This document shows, piece by piece, positions 7,449 to 15,717 of a stretch of DNA of 64,000 nt. Where the stretch lies: assembly GCF_007558725.1 (NCBI RefSeq), contig NZ_VLPL01000001.1:249984-313983 (forward strand), written 5' to 3'. The position numbers and the translations under genes were made by a program. The notes under the pieces were generated by a model. It saw only the letters and a program-made list of their open reading frames with translations. It was not told where the DNA came from and ran no database searches. The stretch comes from Fluviicola chungangensis. Its GTDB lineage: Bacteria; Bacteroidota; Bacteroidia; Flavobacteriales_D; Crocinitomicaceae. The first letter of the stretch is position 1. Every line of letters begins with the position of its first letter.

Positions 7449-7745
7449 TTATTGATGTTGCTTGATAATTTGTGCCAACTGGTTTGCCTGAACGACTCCT
7501 GATTGTCTCCAAACCGGCTGTCCTTTTTTGAACAAAATTAAAGTCGGAATGCTCTTGATCTGGTATTTACTTGCCGCATGTGGATTTTTGTCTACATCGA
7601 CTTTTAATACCGATGCACTGTTTCCCAATTTGGATTTCAAATCTTCCAAGATCGGTTTCATCGTTTTACAAGGCCCGCACCATTCGGCAAAAAAGTCAAC
7701 CAGAACAGGTCTGTCGGAATTTATAATTTCTGAAAAAGATGCCAT
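7449..7745 (-). CDS. trxA: Thioredoxin
   Basis: This 98-residue thioredoxin has the active site WCGPC at residues 22-26, the cis-Pro segment SIPTLILFKKG, and DVDKNPHAASKYQI before it. It is a general cytoplasmic protein disulfide reductase with no signal peptide. It lies 85 bases after the second rhodanese gene on the same strand and is probably the last gene of the DUF2892-DUF6132-rhodanese-rhodanese-thioredoxin group. That context suggests sulfur or thiol redox work. Confidence 0.92.
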   Translation of the reverse strand: MASFSEIINSDRPVLVDFFAEWCGPCKTMKPILEDLKSKLGNSASVLKVDVDKNPHAASKYQIKSIPTLILFKKGQPVWRQSGVVQANQLAQIIKQHQ

Positions 7746-7830
7746 AATGTATTTTTTTTAAAGTTAGAAAATCACCGGATGATTTACCAGTAACCATTTT
7801 CCAATAGTTGTTAAAACCACCCTTTTTGAA

Positions 7831-8145
7831 TCATTGGAGCTGTTGTTGAAGATCGATCCATCCGCCACCGTTGTAGACTTCTTTGAATCCTGTGGAGCTT
7901 AATATATTTTTTGCGGATGCACTCCTCATTCCTGAGGCACAGCACGTAATAACCGGTCTGTCTTTTTTGATCTTTAAAGCATTTTCTGAAATAAGTGACA
8001 AAGGGATATTTACCGCTCCTTTGATGTGTCCTGTATTAAACTCAATAGGTGTTCGCACATCAATGGTCTGTGCTCCCCGACTCATTAATTCCCTAAAATC
8101 GGCTTTCGGACTGATCCCGAAAAGACTTTTTAAATAATTGATCAT
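7831..8145 (-). CDS. Rhodanese-like sulfurtransferase domain protein (second)
   Basis: This single-domain rhodanese has 104 residues if translation starts at the ATG at 8145 (MINYLKSLFGISPK). The active-site loop is CCASGMRS, with catalytic Cys at residue 69; DVRTPIEFNTGHIKGAVNIPL is the conserved rhodanese CH2A region. An earlier start at 8169 would overlap the upstream gene. Such proteins carry persulfide sulfur. It is the neighbour and a probable paralogue of the rhodanese at 8156-8401. Confidence 0.88.
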   Translation of the reverse strand: MINYLKSLFGISPKADFRELMSRGAQTIDVRTPIEFNTGHIKGAVNIPLSLISENALKIKKDRPVITCCASGMRSASAKNILSSTGFKEVYNGGGWIDLQQQLQ

Positions 8146-8155
8146 TTGTGTTTTT

Positions 8156-8401
8156 TTAATGAATTGCATTTACATCCAGCCAACTACCTCCGTTCGAACA
8201 AGCAATACCCTGACTTTGAAGGAACAAAGCGGCCTGGGCACTTCGTTGACCGCTGGCACAACATAAGATAATGGGTTGAGGTAAGCGGGTAATGTCGTCT
8301 AAACGATTGGGAATTTCCTGAACGGGAATATTGATGCTGCCTGCTACGTGTCCACCCATAAATTCTGCATGCGAACGAACATCAATGATTGTTTTTTTCA
8401 T
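8156..8401 (-). CDS. Rhodanese-like sulfurtransferase domain protein (first)
   Basis: This 81-residue minimal rhodanese has the active loop CCASGQRS with catalytic Cys near residue 48. DVRSHAEFMGGHVAGSINIPV supplies the substrate-side motif in pieces. It is cytoplasmic, with no signal peptide. It lies 8 bases after the DUF6132 gene and 10 bases before the next rhodanese gene, so cotranscription is very likely. Confidence 0.88.
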   Translation of the reverse strand: MKKTIIDVRSHAEFMGGHVAGSINIPVQEIPNRLDDITRLPQPIILCCASGQRSAQAALFLQSQGIACSNGGSWLDVNAIH

Positions 8402-8409
8402 TTGGTCCT

Positions 8410-8607
8410 CTATTTTGAATTGATTTTAAAGCTGCTGAAAAGCAAAAAGCCCATGAAGGCCCCATATAATGTACTGTTGAACGGTTTGGATGTAATGGCA
8501 CACGAGCCGCTGGAACAACCGACGAAATGGTAATAAGCATATCCTCCGATTCCACCGACAATTCCACCGATAATGTGCAGTTTGTATTTTTTCAGGAATG
8601 ACTTCAT
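8410..8607 (-). CDS. DUF6132 family small membrane protein
   Basis: This 65-residue protein has two hydrophobic segments: HIIGGIVGGIGGYAYYHF, and a second near the end with GAFMGFLLFS. Between them is a small Cys-containing loop, CSSGSC. This is the DUF6132 pattern that accompanies rhodanese and YgaP-like genes in Bacteroidota; its function is unknown. The start overlaps the stop of the DUF2892 gene by 4 bases, indicating translational coupling. Confidence 0.8.
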   Translation of the reverse strand: MKSFLKKYKLHIIGGIVGGIGGYAYYHFVGCSSGSCAITSKPFNSTLYGAFMGFLLFSSFKINSK

Positions 8608-8810
8608 GATTGATGATTTTTACCGGAACCTCTGAATAGCGCATACAACGGACAAAAACCAATGGCGCTGGTAAGTGTAAAAATAACTGCAACAACAAGT
8701 GCAATTATGGCCAGTGTTCCCGTAAGGTATCCTGAAAAATAGAGTATAACGATCACGATGGATAATGAAATCCGAATGATCCGATCCGCGAGGTGCATAT
8801 TTGTTTTCAT
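8604..8810 (-). CDS. DUF2892 (YgaP transmembrane-like) protein
   Basis: This 68-residue membrane protein begins MKTNMHLADRIIRISLSI, the DUF2892 hallmark, followed by two transmembrane segments and the GFCPLYALFRG motif. In YgaP this unit follows a rhodanese domain; here the two are separate genes of one operon. I chose the ATG at 8810 because upstream in-frame sequence covers a promoter-like region and is not conserved-looking. Confidence 0.85.
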   Translation of the reverse strand: MKTNMHLADRIIRISLSIVIVILYFSGYLTGTLAIIALVVAVIFTLTSAIGFCPLYALFRGSGKNHQS

Positions 8811-8826
8811 AGTTACTTTGTTTTGA

Positions 8827-8870
8827 CAAAGTTGACACAATGAAAATTCTTTTACAGTGACTTTTGTCAC
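8827..8870 (-). promoter_or_regulatory. Putative promoter with a Crp/Fnr-type operator for the redox operon
   Basis: On the minus strand CAACTTTG (8827-8834) approximates the -7 box. The perfect palindrome GTGAC-TTTT-GTCAC (8857-8870) lies about 42 bases upstream of the expected start of transcription. Spacing and shape resemble a class II site for a Crp/Fnr-family activator. No regulator gene is in the window, so the pairing is inference. Confidence 0.45.
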
Positions 8871-8978
8871 AATCCGGTAAAAAATTTGATCAGATTTCGG
8901 CATAAAACAACTTTTTTGCCTGTTCTGCTTGATTTTTTTATTCAAACAGGTGGTTGAATCCATTCATGGATTGATCTG

Positions 8979-10709
8979 CTAAATCACCTGACTACTGCTT
9001 TGGTCCTCTTCCCTGCGCTTCATTTTCTTTTGCGCCGGAGTTGGATCTTTGATCCAGGAATTGTCGTATTTCACCAATAAATCCGAATTTTTCAATTCAT
9101 CCGCTTCAATTTTTCCATCCATATACCTGGAGAGCAGTTTAAAACGTTTTTTGTCTTCTTTTTGAAGCACCAATAAAGTCGTGTTAATAGACGATTTGAT
9201 GGCAATGGGAATTCCACCGCCCAAATCTGCCCAATGTCCGCTTAGAAACAGGTTGTTGACGGGTGTAATGTAGGAGGCAACTTTTCCCTGGTAATTTTCT
9301 TTTCCCGGTTTTTGCGCCATCATGGTCCCGTTTTTATTTCCCGTATAGCGATGGTGTGTAATCGGTGTGGCAACATCACAATACAAAATGTGCTTCCGCA
9401 GGTTCGGGATCAGTTTTTCTGCCACCCGGTCAATCAGGATGTTTGCGTATTCGTCCTTAATACGGTTGTATGCTTCTCCGCGGAGGTAATTTCCGTGCTC
9501 ATCGATCTCGCAGCCCCAGAAATTGTTGTTTTCCATCCATGCAGGAATAAAGAGTGTGATTGTTCCGTGCTCCGGCAATGCGAGGGATTTATCCCGGACG
9601 GTAGAGGCCAAAATGTGAATTCCGCTCAAATGAGGATCTCCCTGTCCCAAATCATCCCGTGAAACGGAAGTGTCAGCCAAAAAAATGATTTCTTCTCCCA
9701 AGCCAAGCTCCTCCGCCGGACAATCGATTCCCAGTGCAATGGTGATTGCAGAGGCATACAAAGGCGCATCTTTCAATCTGTCCTTCATTTTATCCGGCAC
9801 GGATTTCCCGGGAAGCATTTTTTCAAACAAGGTTTCAGCATCGCAAGCTGCAATGATGTATTTACCGGAAACGGCGTGTTCTGTCCCGCGGTGATCAAAC
9901 TTCACTCCTTTTGCTACATTTTCTTCTACAATTACCTGGCTTACTTTGGATTTAAAAAAAATCTCACCACCCATGGTTTCCGTGGCATGCATCAACCATT
10001 CGGGGAAACTTTGACTTCCTCCCTCCGGTGGAAGCTGGAAATCGTTGATATAAGCCCAGGAAATTGGGATCAGGCAGGATAATACGTCCGGTTCGGAACA
10101 AAATACCCGGTGTAACTTTTCATCGGTAAAATAGCGGTTAAGTCCTTTCTTCAGCTTTTCCTCACCCGTGTATCGCACATGAGGAATGAAGGGTAAGGCA
10201 AAACCGAGCATGCGCAATCCATGGATCGGGTATTCATACCAGGTCATGGAATTCATAGTACGGCTTAAATTGGAATAGCGGTCAAACGATTTTCCGATGC
10301 GTTTGGCATCTCTAAAAAAACGGATGATCCCTTTTTTTTCATGCGGGAATTCCCTGATCCATTGTTCTTTCAGTTCATCAGGGTTATTGGTCACCATGTA
10401 GTCAAAATCCTTGCTGACAAAGCGGCGAATGTTCTTCTGTTCCCTGCATTTGGGGTAATCATCCCCGATGATTTTGAAGATTTTAGTCACTAAACCGTTC
10501 GGTCCGCAGTTGTTGAGCCAGTGAATGGCAGAATCGAAGCGAAAATCATGCCGGCGAAAACCAGCCAGGTATCCTCCCGGACGATTATCCATTTCAATCA
10601 CACAACAGGAAATTCCGGCCTTGCTGAAAAGGGCTGCAGAGGTTAATCCACTAATTCCACCACCGATAATGACAACATCGTAGTGTTGTTTAGGATTGAT
10701 TCCTCGCAT
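8979..10709 (-). CDS. FAD-dependent oxidoreductase, phytoene desaturase/retinol saturase-like
   Basis: This 576-residue protein has an N-terminal dinucleotide-binding motif (VVIIGGGISGLTSAALF, then E near residue 40 and RPGGYLAGF) and the C-terminal FAD segment NNLFLSGHWADLGGGIP. This is the CrtI/CrtO/retinol 13,14-reductase type of polyene oxidoreductase. Length and the GGSQSFPEWL block fit the retinol-saturase-like branch better than classical CrtI. The substrate is unknown, and no carotenoid genes lie nearby. It is upstream of the DUF2892 operon on the same strand, separated by 168 bases. Confidence 0.8.
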   Translation of the reverse strand: MRGINPKQHYDVVIIGGGISGLTSAALFSKAGISCCVIEMDNRPGGYLAGFRRHDFRFDSAIHWLNNCGPNGLVTKIFKIIGDDYPKCREQKNIRRFVSKDFDYMVTNNPDELKEQWIREFPHEKKGIIRFFRDAKRIGKSFDRYSNLSRTMNSMTWYEYPIHGLRMLGFALPFIPHVRYTGEEKLKKGLNRYFTDEKLHRVFCSEPDVLSCLIPISWAYINDFQLPPEGGSQSFPEWLMHATETMGGEIFFKSKVSQVIVEENVAKGVKFDHRGTEHAVSGKYIIAACDAETLFEKMLPGKSVPDKMKDRLKDAPLYASAITIALGIDCPAEELGLGEEIIFLADTSVSRDDLGQGDPHLSGIHILASTVRDKSLALPEHGTITLFIPAWMENNNFWGCEIDEHGNYLRGEAYNRIKDEYANILIDRVAEKLIPNLRKHILYCDVATPITHHRYTGNKNGTMMAQKPGKENYQGKVASYITPVNNLFLSGHWADLGGGIPIAIKSSINTTLLVLQKEDKKRFKLLSRYMDGKIEADELKNSDLLVKYDNSWIKDPTPAQKKMKRREEDQSSSQVI

Positions 10710-10877
10710 CGTTTAAGTTAAGAGCCGACAAGATAGGAAGAATTGAGGAAATGAAGATCAAAAACGAAAGTTTTAGTGGGTGTAAAAACTCATTTTCACA
10801 AGTGTAGGGAAATATAAATCCACAAGAGACCTTTTTTGCTTAGTGTCTCTTCAAACCGCTTCATATTCATTTGTTCC

Positions 10878-11849
10878 TTAGTCTTGCAGATTCGTCCGTT
10901 CGGAATTTGCCTTGATATGCTTCAACACGCGGTTGTGGATAGAATGTACAATGTAATTGCTCCACATTCGCCAATAAAACTCTGGTTTGATGCGGTGATA
11001 ATACCAGGTAGTGCCTTCCAATCGCGTATTTCCGTTAGGAAGTGCGATCAGTTTGAATTGCCCTTTTTTCGAAACAAAATAATCATGCAAATGGGGTGCA
11101 TCTACATCCCAAAAATTAATTTCTTTCATAGGAGCTGGTTGCTCCAATACGTCAAAAGCTAATAGTTTCGGTTCATTCCAAACGGTAATCGGTTCTACAA
11201 AACTTCCGGTAGTGAAATTGCAATAACGAATAGCCCCTGCCCCATTTCCCTTGATCCTGGCATTGATGGGATAAGCTACCCCGGTTTTGAACAGGAATTC
11301 GGTAGGTTCGTTTAATTGGGGGAATTCTACCACGTTTTTCCAAACGACTTCCGGACTGGCATCGATATCAATACCGGTTGTTACGGAAGTAATGGATGGA
11401 GCAGAATCTTTTTCGATAAAGCTGAAGACCGGAATAATAAATAACAGCGCAATAATCGTTGGAGCTCCACCTTTTGGTTTTTTTGAAATAACTTCATATC
11501 CGATTACGGATCCTATCCAAACCAGGAAAAATGCAAACGGAAGTGCCATAATGATGCAAATCAAACCTTCCAATGCGAAAAGCATCATGGCGAAACAATA
11601 AAACAACAGCGTGAGTGAACCAATATAAAAAGCATCACTTCGGGTAATCGGTTTCTTTTTTCCATAAATAATTACAGGACAAATCCCTATAAATAACGGA
11701 GTAATGACAAATAAAGCAAACCCATATTCTCCCGCACAATAAATACACACGACAGTAAGCAGTACAGCGATCAGAACGGTGAATGCAATGGCACGTATTT
11801 TCCTTTTCCGGTCATTTTCCGGAGTCAGCCAGGCTGTTAATTTGCTCAT
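10878..11849 (-). CDS. Membrane protein with C-terminal SRPBCC domain
   Basis: This 323-residue protein has about five or six hydrophobic segments in its first 150 residues. A soluble part follows that looks like an SRPBCC/polyketide-cyclase-type domain: DASPEVVWKNVVEFPQLNEP at about 175-195, and an RLEGTTWYYHRI strand near 280. The fold binds hydrophobic ligands, but none is known here. It is preceded and followed by intergenic spaces and probably stands alone. Confidence 0.65.
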   Translation of the reverse strand: MSKLTAWLTPENDRKRKIRAIAFTVLIAVLLTVVCIYCAGEYGFALFVITPLFIGICPVIIYGKKKPITRSDAFYIGSLTLLFYCFAMMLFALEGLICIIMALPFAFFLVWIGSVIGYEVISKKPKGGAPTIIALLFIIPVFSFIEKDSAPSITSVTTGIDIDASPEVVWKNVVEFPQLNEPTEFLFKTGVAYPINARIKGNGAGAIRYCNFTTGSFVEPITVWNEPKLLAFDVLEQPAPMKEINFWDVDAPHLHDYFVSKKGQFKLIALPNGNTRLEGTTWYYHRIKPEFYWRMWSNYIVHSIHNRVLKHIKANSERTNLQD

Positions 11850-11920
11850 AAAAGAAATTTGGCTGCAATTTAATTATAATTTGCTGTAAGTTCTTTCCGG
11901 TTAAAAACAATCGGAAACGA

Positions 11921-12625
11921 CTATTCATCCTTCACGCATCGTACCGAATATCCGCTCAGATTTTCTCCGCCGATCAAAAACAAAGGGTCTCGGGTATTTA
12001 TCAGAGACCAGACCCACCAGGTTAAATCTGTTGTCTGGTGTTTTGTCCACCAGCGCGTTTCTTCACTGATCCGTTGAAATACACCTTTTTCATCGCGGTA
12101 TCCATCGGGCAAAGCAGTAAATCCTGTTTCGTTCGTTGTATTTAAAGTATATGGATTGAACATAAATCGTGTTGACCAATGCAGCGTGTCTTTTAGTTTC
12201 GCTCCTGCTATTTTGCTTCCTCCCAGGAAATTCTCCAGTATTTTGATGTCCTCGTATTTGGGAACACGCCAACCTTGAGGAGCAATGTTTCGCGAATCTA
12301 AAATAGTGAAGCCGTTATAGAGTTTTCCCATCAGTTTTCGAAGCTCTTTCTCTTGATCCGGAATTAGATGAAACCCGGAAAGATCATAGTCGCAATAACC
12401 CGGGGAAACCGTGCTCACCCATTGCTCTTTCTTCCGCAGGCAAGCAATACTATCTCCATTCCTGAAATGCGTTACTTTCAGGTTTTCGACCATCCAGGTT
12501 TGGGTTCCGATCCTTACCGTATGATAGACATTTCCATCAATATCCACTACTGTATCCTGTTGGATTTGAGAAAATCCGTAAGAAATGCTTACCAGGAACG
12601 CGTAAAGTACGGTCAGTTTTCCCAC
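11921..12625 (-). CDS. FISUMP (Fib_succ_major) domain protein, secreted
   Basis: This 234-residue protein has a signal peptide (MGKLTVLYAFLVSISYGFSQ). The FISUMP pattern follows: VRIGTQTWMVENLKV, GWRVPKYEDI, GFTALPDGYRD, RWWT, and the terminal GYSVRCVKDE. The family is widespread in secreted proteins of Bacteroidota and Fibrobacter; it has a C-type-lectin-like look and no firmly known role. It is on the same strand as two genes upstream, with a 102-base gap. Confidence 0.82.
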   Translation of the reverse strand: MGKLTVLYAFLVSISYGFSQIQQDTVVDIDGNVYHTVRIGTQTWMVENLKVTHFRNGDSIACLRKKEQWVSTVSPGYCDYDLSGFHLIPDQEKELRKLMGKLYNGFTILDSRNIAPQGWRVPKYEDIKILENFLGGSKIAGAKLKDTLHWSTRFMFNPYTLNTTNETGFTALPDGYRDEKGVFQRISEETRWWTKHQTTDLTWWVWSLINTRDPLFLIGGENLSGYSVRCVKDE

Positions 12626-12727
12626 GAACCGGATTTTAAATTCGTTCTCCGGTTCAATCCCTTCGGGAATCTCATATGAGTGTCGGACCAGGTTTCGTAT
12701 AAATAATTCATTCCTTCTCTGAAAAAA

Positions 12728-13216
12728 TTAAAATTCCTGAACTAGACCGTTTAGCGGAACGTTGTGTGCAAAAATCACCTGGTTTGTTCTCGGATCGCGG
12801 CATTCCCAAATTGTCCCGGATCTCGCGCGGAGGCTTGTGTCATCAATGATAATGATATTTTTCAGTTTCTTTTTTGAATCATTCGGTAAAATCAGCATTT
12901 GTCCTTCCATTGCGCAATGCATCAATTGGTTCCATAAAAGGTCTTTTTGTTCCGGTTTAAAGATTGGAAACGGATCTTTGAGATCAATCGAATCATTTTT
13001 ATCGGCATATTCATCGAAAAGCCCGATCAGCAATTCATTTTGAAAGCTTAAAAAATCCGGCTTGCTGACATAGACGGAATAACCCGCAGTATAAAAATGG
13101 ACAAAGCTCTGCTCTTGCCATTCCAGTTTGACAGTGGTTTCTTTTCTTGTTTGACTAAACAAAGAAGCTGATGCAAACATCATGAAGACTAAAAAAAAGG
13201 TAGCGTACTTTTTCAT
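12728..13216 (-). CDS. Secreted protein of unknown function
   Basis: This 162-residue protein has a clear signal peptide (MKKYATFFLVFMMFASASLFSQ). The mature region is mixed alpha/beta with no motif I recognise. It carries two Cys (HCAMEG and WECRDP). The gene begins 4 bases after the DUF1569 stop codon, so the two form an operon despite no obvious functional link. Confidence 0.6.
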   Translation of the reverse strand: MKKYATFFLVFMMFASASLFSQTRKETTVKLEWQEQSFVHFYTAGYSVYVSKPDFLSFQNELLIGLFDEYADKNDSIDLKDPFPIFKPEQKDLLWNQLMHCAMEGQMLILPNDSKKKLKNIIIIDDTSLRARSGTIWECRDPRTNQVIFAHNVPLNGLVQEF

Positions 13217-13220
13217 AATT

Positions 13221-13679
13221 TCAGTTATTAAATTGTCTTAAATGATGATCGGTGTGTTTATAGGCCATTAAACCAATCTGTTCTTTGGTCATTCGCCCAA
13301 AGAAATCATGGATAAATGTCGGGTTAGAATAGTTTTCATACGCTTGGATAAGTTGTATCCATTCGTGTTTTTTCTTTGAAATATCTCCGTTTGGTTCTTT
13401 TACTTTAAATTGTCCGGAAGTTGGTACGCCACGGTTAAACGGCTGGTCATCACGGGTTATTTTCTTTAAAGCCATCCTCCCGAACAGCTTTCCGATAAAT
13501 CCTTGTTTGTATCTGTGATTTCCCTTTCCCTGGATCCATTCTTCCCAGGTTTTACAGTGTGTAAGCATTTGGTATAGGTTCATTTTTCCCCACTGCGCTT
13601 GTGCATTTTCAGGAATGTTTTGAATGCGCACAATTAACTCATTACGAGTCTCCTCATCAAATATGGTCTTCATAAGCAT
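13221..13679 (-). CDS. DUF1569 (DinB-like fold) protein
   Basis: This 152-residue protein has the helical layout of DUF1569: WGKMNLYQMLTHCKTWEEW near 30-50 with His, a basic middle (GKLFGRMALKK), and a terminal AYKHTDHHLRQFNN with clustered His, matching the metal-ligand pattern of DinB/YfiT-like four-helix proteins. The enzymatic role is unknown. The start could be the first Met or the Met two codons later (13673). It is first in an operon with the secreted protein at 12728-13216. Confidence 0.75.
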   Translation of the reverse strand: MLMKTIFDEETRNELIVRIQNIPENAQAQWGKMNLYQMLTHCKTWEEWIQGKGNHRYKQGFIGKLFGRMALKKITRDDQPFNRGVPTSGQFKVKEPNGDISKKKHEWIQLIQAYENYSNPTFIHDFFGRMTKEQIGLMAYKHTDHHLRQFNN

Positions 13680-13722
13680 AGTTGAATATACAGGAAATAA
13701 TAGACGAAACCAAGAAAAAGGA

Positions 13723-13770
13723 CGATTAAATAGTAAAAAAGAGAGTTGTTTCTTTTTTACTATTTAATCG
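13723..13770. repeat. Perfect 20-bp inverted repeat
   Basis: The arms CGATTAAATAGTAAAAAAGA (13723-13742) and their exact complement (13751-13770) flank an 8-base loop, GAGTTGTT. It sits in the divergent space between the DUF1569 gene and the hydrolase at 13943. There is no terminator-type T run beyond the stem, and no gene that needs one. Confidence 0.75.
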
Positions 13771-13872
13771 AATAGAATAAAAACGAACTCTTATATTTTC
13801 AATGCGTTCATTCACCACGAAAAATACGGACTTTACTTACCTTATTCTCAAGCTGGAATGGGATCTTAAAAA

Positions 13873-13910
13873 GAAAACCGGCCATTAACATTTATTGGAA
13901 GCCGGTTTTC
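13873..13910. terminator. Terminator-like hairpin upstream of the hydrolase gene
   Basis: GAAAACCGGC (13873-13882) pairs with GCCGGTTTTC (13901-13910) around 18 bases and is followed by AAACTTTTTT. It ends 33 bases before the ATG of the plus-strand hydrolase, so it lies in that gene's 5' region rather than after any gene. Confidence 0.5.
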
Positions 13911-13942
13911 AAACTTTTTTATTTCTTTGACAAAAAAATGAA

Positions 13943-14947
13943 ATGCTTAAATCAAATCTCATTCTCTTTCTGCTTATTTCTGTCGTAAATGTGAATGCAC
14001 AGAAAATTGTTCCGGGAACTACCTTTACCCAGTTCAGCTTGAAATCCAAAAATGATACCATTGACTTTGTAGTAGCAGACACCGATTTGACAGTAAAAAA
14101 ACCGGTGTTTTTATTTGTGCAGGGCTCCCTGCCTATTCCTTTATTTGTTGAATTCCCCGGACAAGGTGTTTTCCCGATGGCTTTGGGGAACTTTGATATG
14201 CAAAACCTGAAGCAGCATTTCCATGTGGTGACTATTTCAATGCCCAAAATCCCGGTACTCGTAACGAGAGATCATGTGAATGACGGGTATATGTATATAA
14301 CAGATTCCACCTACAAAAACAGCATTCCAGACTCCTATCTGAAAGCCGATTACCTGGAGAATTATGTGGATCGTGCCAATAAGGTGCTGAGCTTTTTAAG
14401 GAAACAAAAATGGGTCGATAACAGCCGATTAGTAGTAGCCGGTCACTCGCAAGGATCCCGCATTGTAGCTGAATTGGCTGCCACTAATCCGAAAATTACA
14501 CACGCCGGCTTATTTGGATTTAGTCCATTGGGGCGTGTACACGAGCAGGTTTGGTTGAATTACAAGGAGTTTATCAAAGGAAACAGTTCCTGGGAAGATT
14601 ATGAAGCGAAGCAAAACCAACAACTTGAATTTCAGAAACAAATCGTTGCCGATAAAGGAGAGGATATCGGAATGATTCCCTGGAAGTCTTTTACAGGAAT
14701 CGGTTTTGAACGCCTGGCCCGGATAAAAACACCGCTGTATATTGCATACGGAACAGAAGATAAATGTGCTTTTGTAAGCGAATTGATTCCGTTCTATTTT
14801 GTCACGGCCGGAAAAACCAATTATGAAATGAAACGCTACAATGGATTAGAACACAACTATTTCCCGGTGGCAGGCGGAAAAGTCGATTATGAAAACGGAA
14901 AATGGCCGGAAGTGATGAACGCATTTGTGGAATGGAGCCTAAAATAA
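13943..14947 (+). CDS. Secreted alpha/beta hydrolase
   Basis: This 334-residue protein has a signal peptide (MLKSNLILFLLISVVNVNAQ). The nucleophile elbow GHSQGS lies near residues 165-170; a late Asp (GTEDKCAF) and His (GLEHNYFPV) complete a plausible Ser-Asp-His triad. It is an esterase or peptidase-type hydrolase of the periplasm or exterior; the substrate is unknown. It is monocistronic, with a hairpin in front of the start. Confidence 0.8.
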   Translation: MLKSNLILFLLISVVNVNAQKIVPGTTFTQFSLKSKNDTIDFVVADTDLTVKKPVFLFVQGSLPIPLFVEFPGQGVFPMALGNFDMQNLKQHFHVVTISMPKIPVLVTRDHVNDGYMYITDSTYKNSIPDSYLKADYLENYVDRANKVLSFLRKQKWVDNSRLVVAGHSQGSRIVAELAATNPKITHAGLFGFSPLGRVHEQVWLNYKEFIKGNSSWEDYEAKQNQQLEFQKQIVADKGEDIGMIPWKSFTGIGFERLARIKTPLYIAYGTEDKCAFVSELIPFYFVTAGKTNYEMKRYNGLEHNYFPVAGGKVDYENGKWPEVMNAFVEWSLK

Positions 14948-14965
14948 TTAACAAAACAACCCGGA

Positions 14966-15508
14966 TTATTCGGGAATGATTCGCTGGTCAGCAACCTGTA
15001 AATGCGATTCGACTTTCCAGAATTTATTCCAGTGCTTGTCTGTTCCCTGGAGGTGTTCGACTTCTTCGAATTTCGCAATCCGGTCATTGTAGAAATAACT
15101 GGTACCCCAAATATTGGTAAACTCCAGTTTCCACTCACACCGGTGCTTGGAAAGCGTTTTCATATCATATTTAAACCCGCCAAAAATGGCAGTTCGCATC
15201 ATGGTACCGGACACAAAAACTTCATCCAGGTCTTTGGGGGTGGTATGATGGTGACGGTAATAATCAAACACCTCTGCAACGATGATTTTTGCCTGTCTTT
15301 TGGTGGAATAGTCTTCCAATAACAAGAAAAGCGAAACACACGAAAGGATTGAAATTATGGGTGAAAGCTTCGTTTTTTTTCGAGTTACTTCCCAAACAAA
15401 CAAGCCGGCAGAAAGAGCAAGCAATACCAACCCGAAAGAGGGATTGTAGTAATAAACTATCAGCGAAATAAGAAATAAAACAATGTTCTGTCGTACTAAA
15501 TACCTCAT
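14966..15508 (-). CDS. Small membrane-anchored protein of unknown function
   Basis: The protein has 180 residues from the ATG at 15508 (MRYLVRQNIVLFLISLIVYYY). It has two or three hydrophobic segments within the first 75 residues, then a soluble part (YYRHHHTTPKDLDEV onward) of mixed secondary structure. I recognise no family. A longer reading from 15541 is possible but lacks support. It is convergent with the hydrolase, 18 bases apart. Confidence 0.6.
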   Translation of the reverse strand: MRYLVRQNIVLFLISLIVYYYNPSFGLVLLALSAGLFVWEVTRKKTKLSPIISILSCVSLFLLLEDYSTKRQAKIIVAEVFDYYRHHHTTPKDLDEVFVSGTMMRTAIFGGFKYDMKTLSKHRCEWKLEFTNIWGTSYFYNDRIAKFEEVEHLQGTDKHWNKFWKVESHLQVADQRIIPE

Positions 15509-15559
15509 AGTGAACCGGTTTTTGTTAGCGCATGTACCCAATGTATCACATTAAATGTT

Positions 15560-15598
15560 AAAAAACAAAAAATCGCCGGAAGTTTTATTTCCGACGAT
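15560..15598 (-). terminator. Probable terminator of bshA
   Basis: On the minus strand ATCGTCGGAA and TTCCGGCGAT (one mismatch) form a stem followed by TTTTTTGTTTTTT. It lies 120 bases downstream of the bshA stop codon. Confidence 0.65.
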
Positions 15599-15717
15599 AG
15601 TTATTTTGGTTCATTCCTGATTGAACCCGTTTAAATAAAGGTCAAGTGTCCGACTTTTAAGCAGATGCACTGAACAGGCTTACGGGATCGTTGAATTGAC
15701 AAGAGTTGATTCCTGAA

